A stretch of DNA of 6,597 nt from Oscillospiraceae bacterium (GTDB lineage: Bacteria > Bacillota > Clostridia > Oscillospirales > Oscillospiraceae): NCBI GenBank assembly GCA_902766215.1, contig CACXCV010000089.1, forward strand, positions 1 through 6,597, written 5' to 3'. Position numbers and translations under genes: made by a program. Positions 6,026-6,597 of this stretch are shown piece by piece (the stretch's first letter is position 1; the number at the start of each line of letters is the position of its first letter). Under the pieces are notes generated by a model. That model saw nothing but the letters and a program-made list of their open reading frames with translations. It made no database searches and was not told the DNA's origin.

Positions 6026-6597
6026 TCAGGCGGCCTTTTTGCCGATCTTGCGGAGCTTGGACCAGACCGGGCCGGCAATGCAGACCGAACTGTAGCAGCC
6101 GGAGAGCACGCCAATCAGCAGCGGCAGCGCAAAGCTGCGGATGGCCGACACGCCAAAGATCAGAATGGTCACGATCGTGAAGAGCGTCGTGATCGTGGTG
6201 TTGATCGAGCGGGTCATGGTCTGCCAGATGCTGCGGTCTATGACCTCGTCAAAGGGCGTATCGCCGCTGATCTTGCGGTTTTCACGCACACGGTCAAACA
6301 CAACGATGGTCGCGTTGATCGAATAGCCAAGGATCGTCAGCGCCACAGCGATGAAGTTGATGTTGAACGGAATCTGGAAAACCACATACATGCTCAGCAT
6401 CACAAGGATGTCATGCACCAGCGCCACAATTGCCGCGATGCCGGAGCGCAGCTCAAAGCGGATGACAATGTAGATGAGGATCATCAGGCAGGCCAGGCCG
6501 GCGGCCGAGAAGGCGGCGCTGCGCAGATCCTTGCCAACCGAAGCGGAGACATAGCTGGTGGAGGGCTGGTTTCCTTCGCTGAGGCCATAGGTCTGGC
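6026..6597 (-). CDS. secF: Protein translocase subunit SecF, C-terminal part (or SecF half of a SecDF fusion)
   Basis: Integral membrane partner of SecD. SecDF associates with SecYEG and uses the proton gradient to help complete export of preproteins. Visible are 189 complete codons, entering from the window edge (first full codon 6595-6593) and ending at TGA 6028-6026. They begin in the last part of the large extracytoplasmic loop (SVGKDLR), followed by five membrane segments equivalent to TM2-TM6. Family signatures are IRFELRSG after TM2, ALVHD with the conserved Asp at 6412-6410, the GYSINATIVVFDRVREN block in and after TM4, and a basic tail ending KLRKIGKKAA. The start lies outside the window, so a separate secF cannot be told from the C-terminal half of a fused secDF. 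The ATG at 6484 is internal, inside TM2, and is not the start. Its transcript ends at the shared bidirectional terminator. Confidence 0.95.
   Translation of the reverse strand, partial: QTYGLSEGNQPSTSYVSASVGKDLRSAAFSAAGLACLMILIYIVIRFELRSGIAAIVALVHDILVMLSMYVVFQIPFNINFIAVALTILGYSINATIVVFDRVRENRKISGDTPFDEVIDRSIWQTMTRSINTTITTLFTIVTILIFGVSAIRSFALPLLIGVLSGCYSSVCIAGPVWSKLRKIGKKAA

Noticed and set aside
1..6597. Search for mobile elements, CRISPR arrays, tRNA/rRNA genes, attachment sites, defence or biosynthetic systems
   Set aside because: No transposase, integrase, regularly spaced repeat or RNA-gene signature was seen. Gaps between genes are at most about 160 bp and are explained by promoters and terminators.

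Overview
The window reads as chromosomal DNA from a GC-rich (about 60% by eye) Gram-positive bacterium, most likely a gut-type Clostridia member (Oscillospiraceae/Ruminococcaceae-like). Three things point this way: strong AGGAGG-type ribosome binding sites, an S-layer-homology (SLH) wall-anchored M15 peptidase of a type common in Clostridia, and a large MalT/LAL-type LuxR regulator. The placement is an inference from gene content. No rRNA or marker gene is present to confirm it.

Layout, left to right. Bases 1-2142 (minus strand) hold most of a P2-type (SERCA/PMCA-like) calcium-transporting ATPase. It starts at a TTG codon with its own extended -10 promoter, and its C-terminal end is cut off by the window edge. 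Bases 2143-2298 are intergenic and hold that promoter plus a probable terminator for the next gene. Bases 2299-3504 (minus) encode a secreted 401-residue protein with a signal peptide, three SLH-like modules, an acidic linker and a zinc M15 (VanY-like) peptidase domain. Bases 3505-3656 are a divergent promoter region. Bases 3657-5915 (plus) encode a 752-residue ATP-binding LuxR-type regulator starting at GTG. Bases 5916-6025 hold a strong bidirectional terminator. Bases 6026-6597 (minus) hold the C-terminal part of SecF, whose upstream part lies outside the window.

The most interesting element is the divergent region between the peptidase and the regulator. The two promoters are near mirror images, 23 of 29 positions identical, including 12 of 17 spacer positions that need no conservation for promoter function. 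The -35 hexamers lie only 10 bp apart. This suggests a shared operator and co-regulation, or competition between the two promoters, with the LuxR-type protein as the obvious candidate regulator of both itself and the wall peptidase. The regulator is also compact and carries an altered Walker B motif.

I see no mobile element, CRISPR array, tRNA/rRNA gene, defence system or other multi-gene novel system here. Apart from the regulator/peptidase pair, the genes look like ordinary housekeeping or envelope functions with separate transcription signals.
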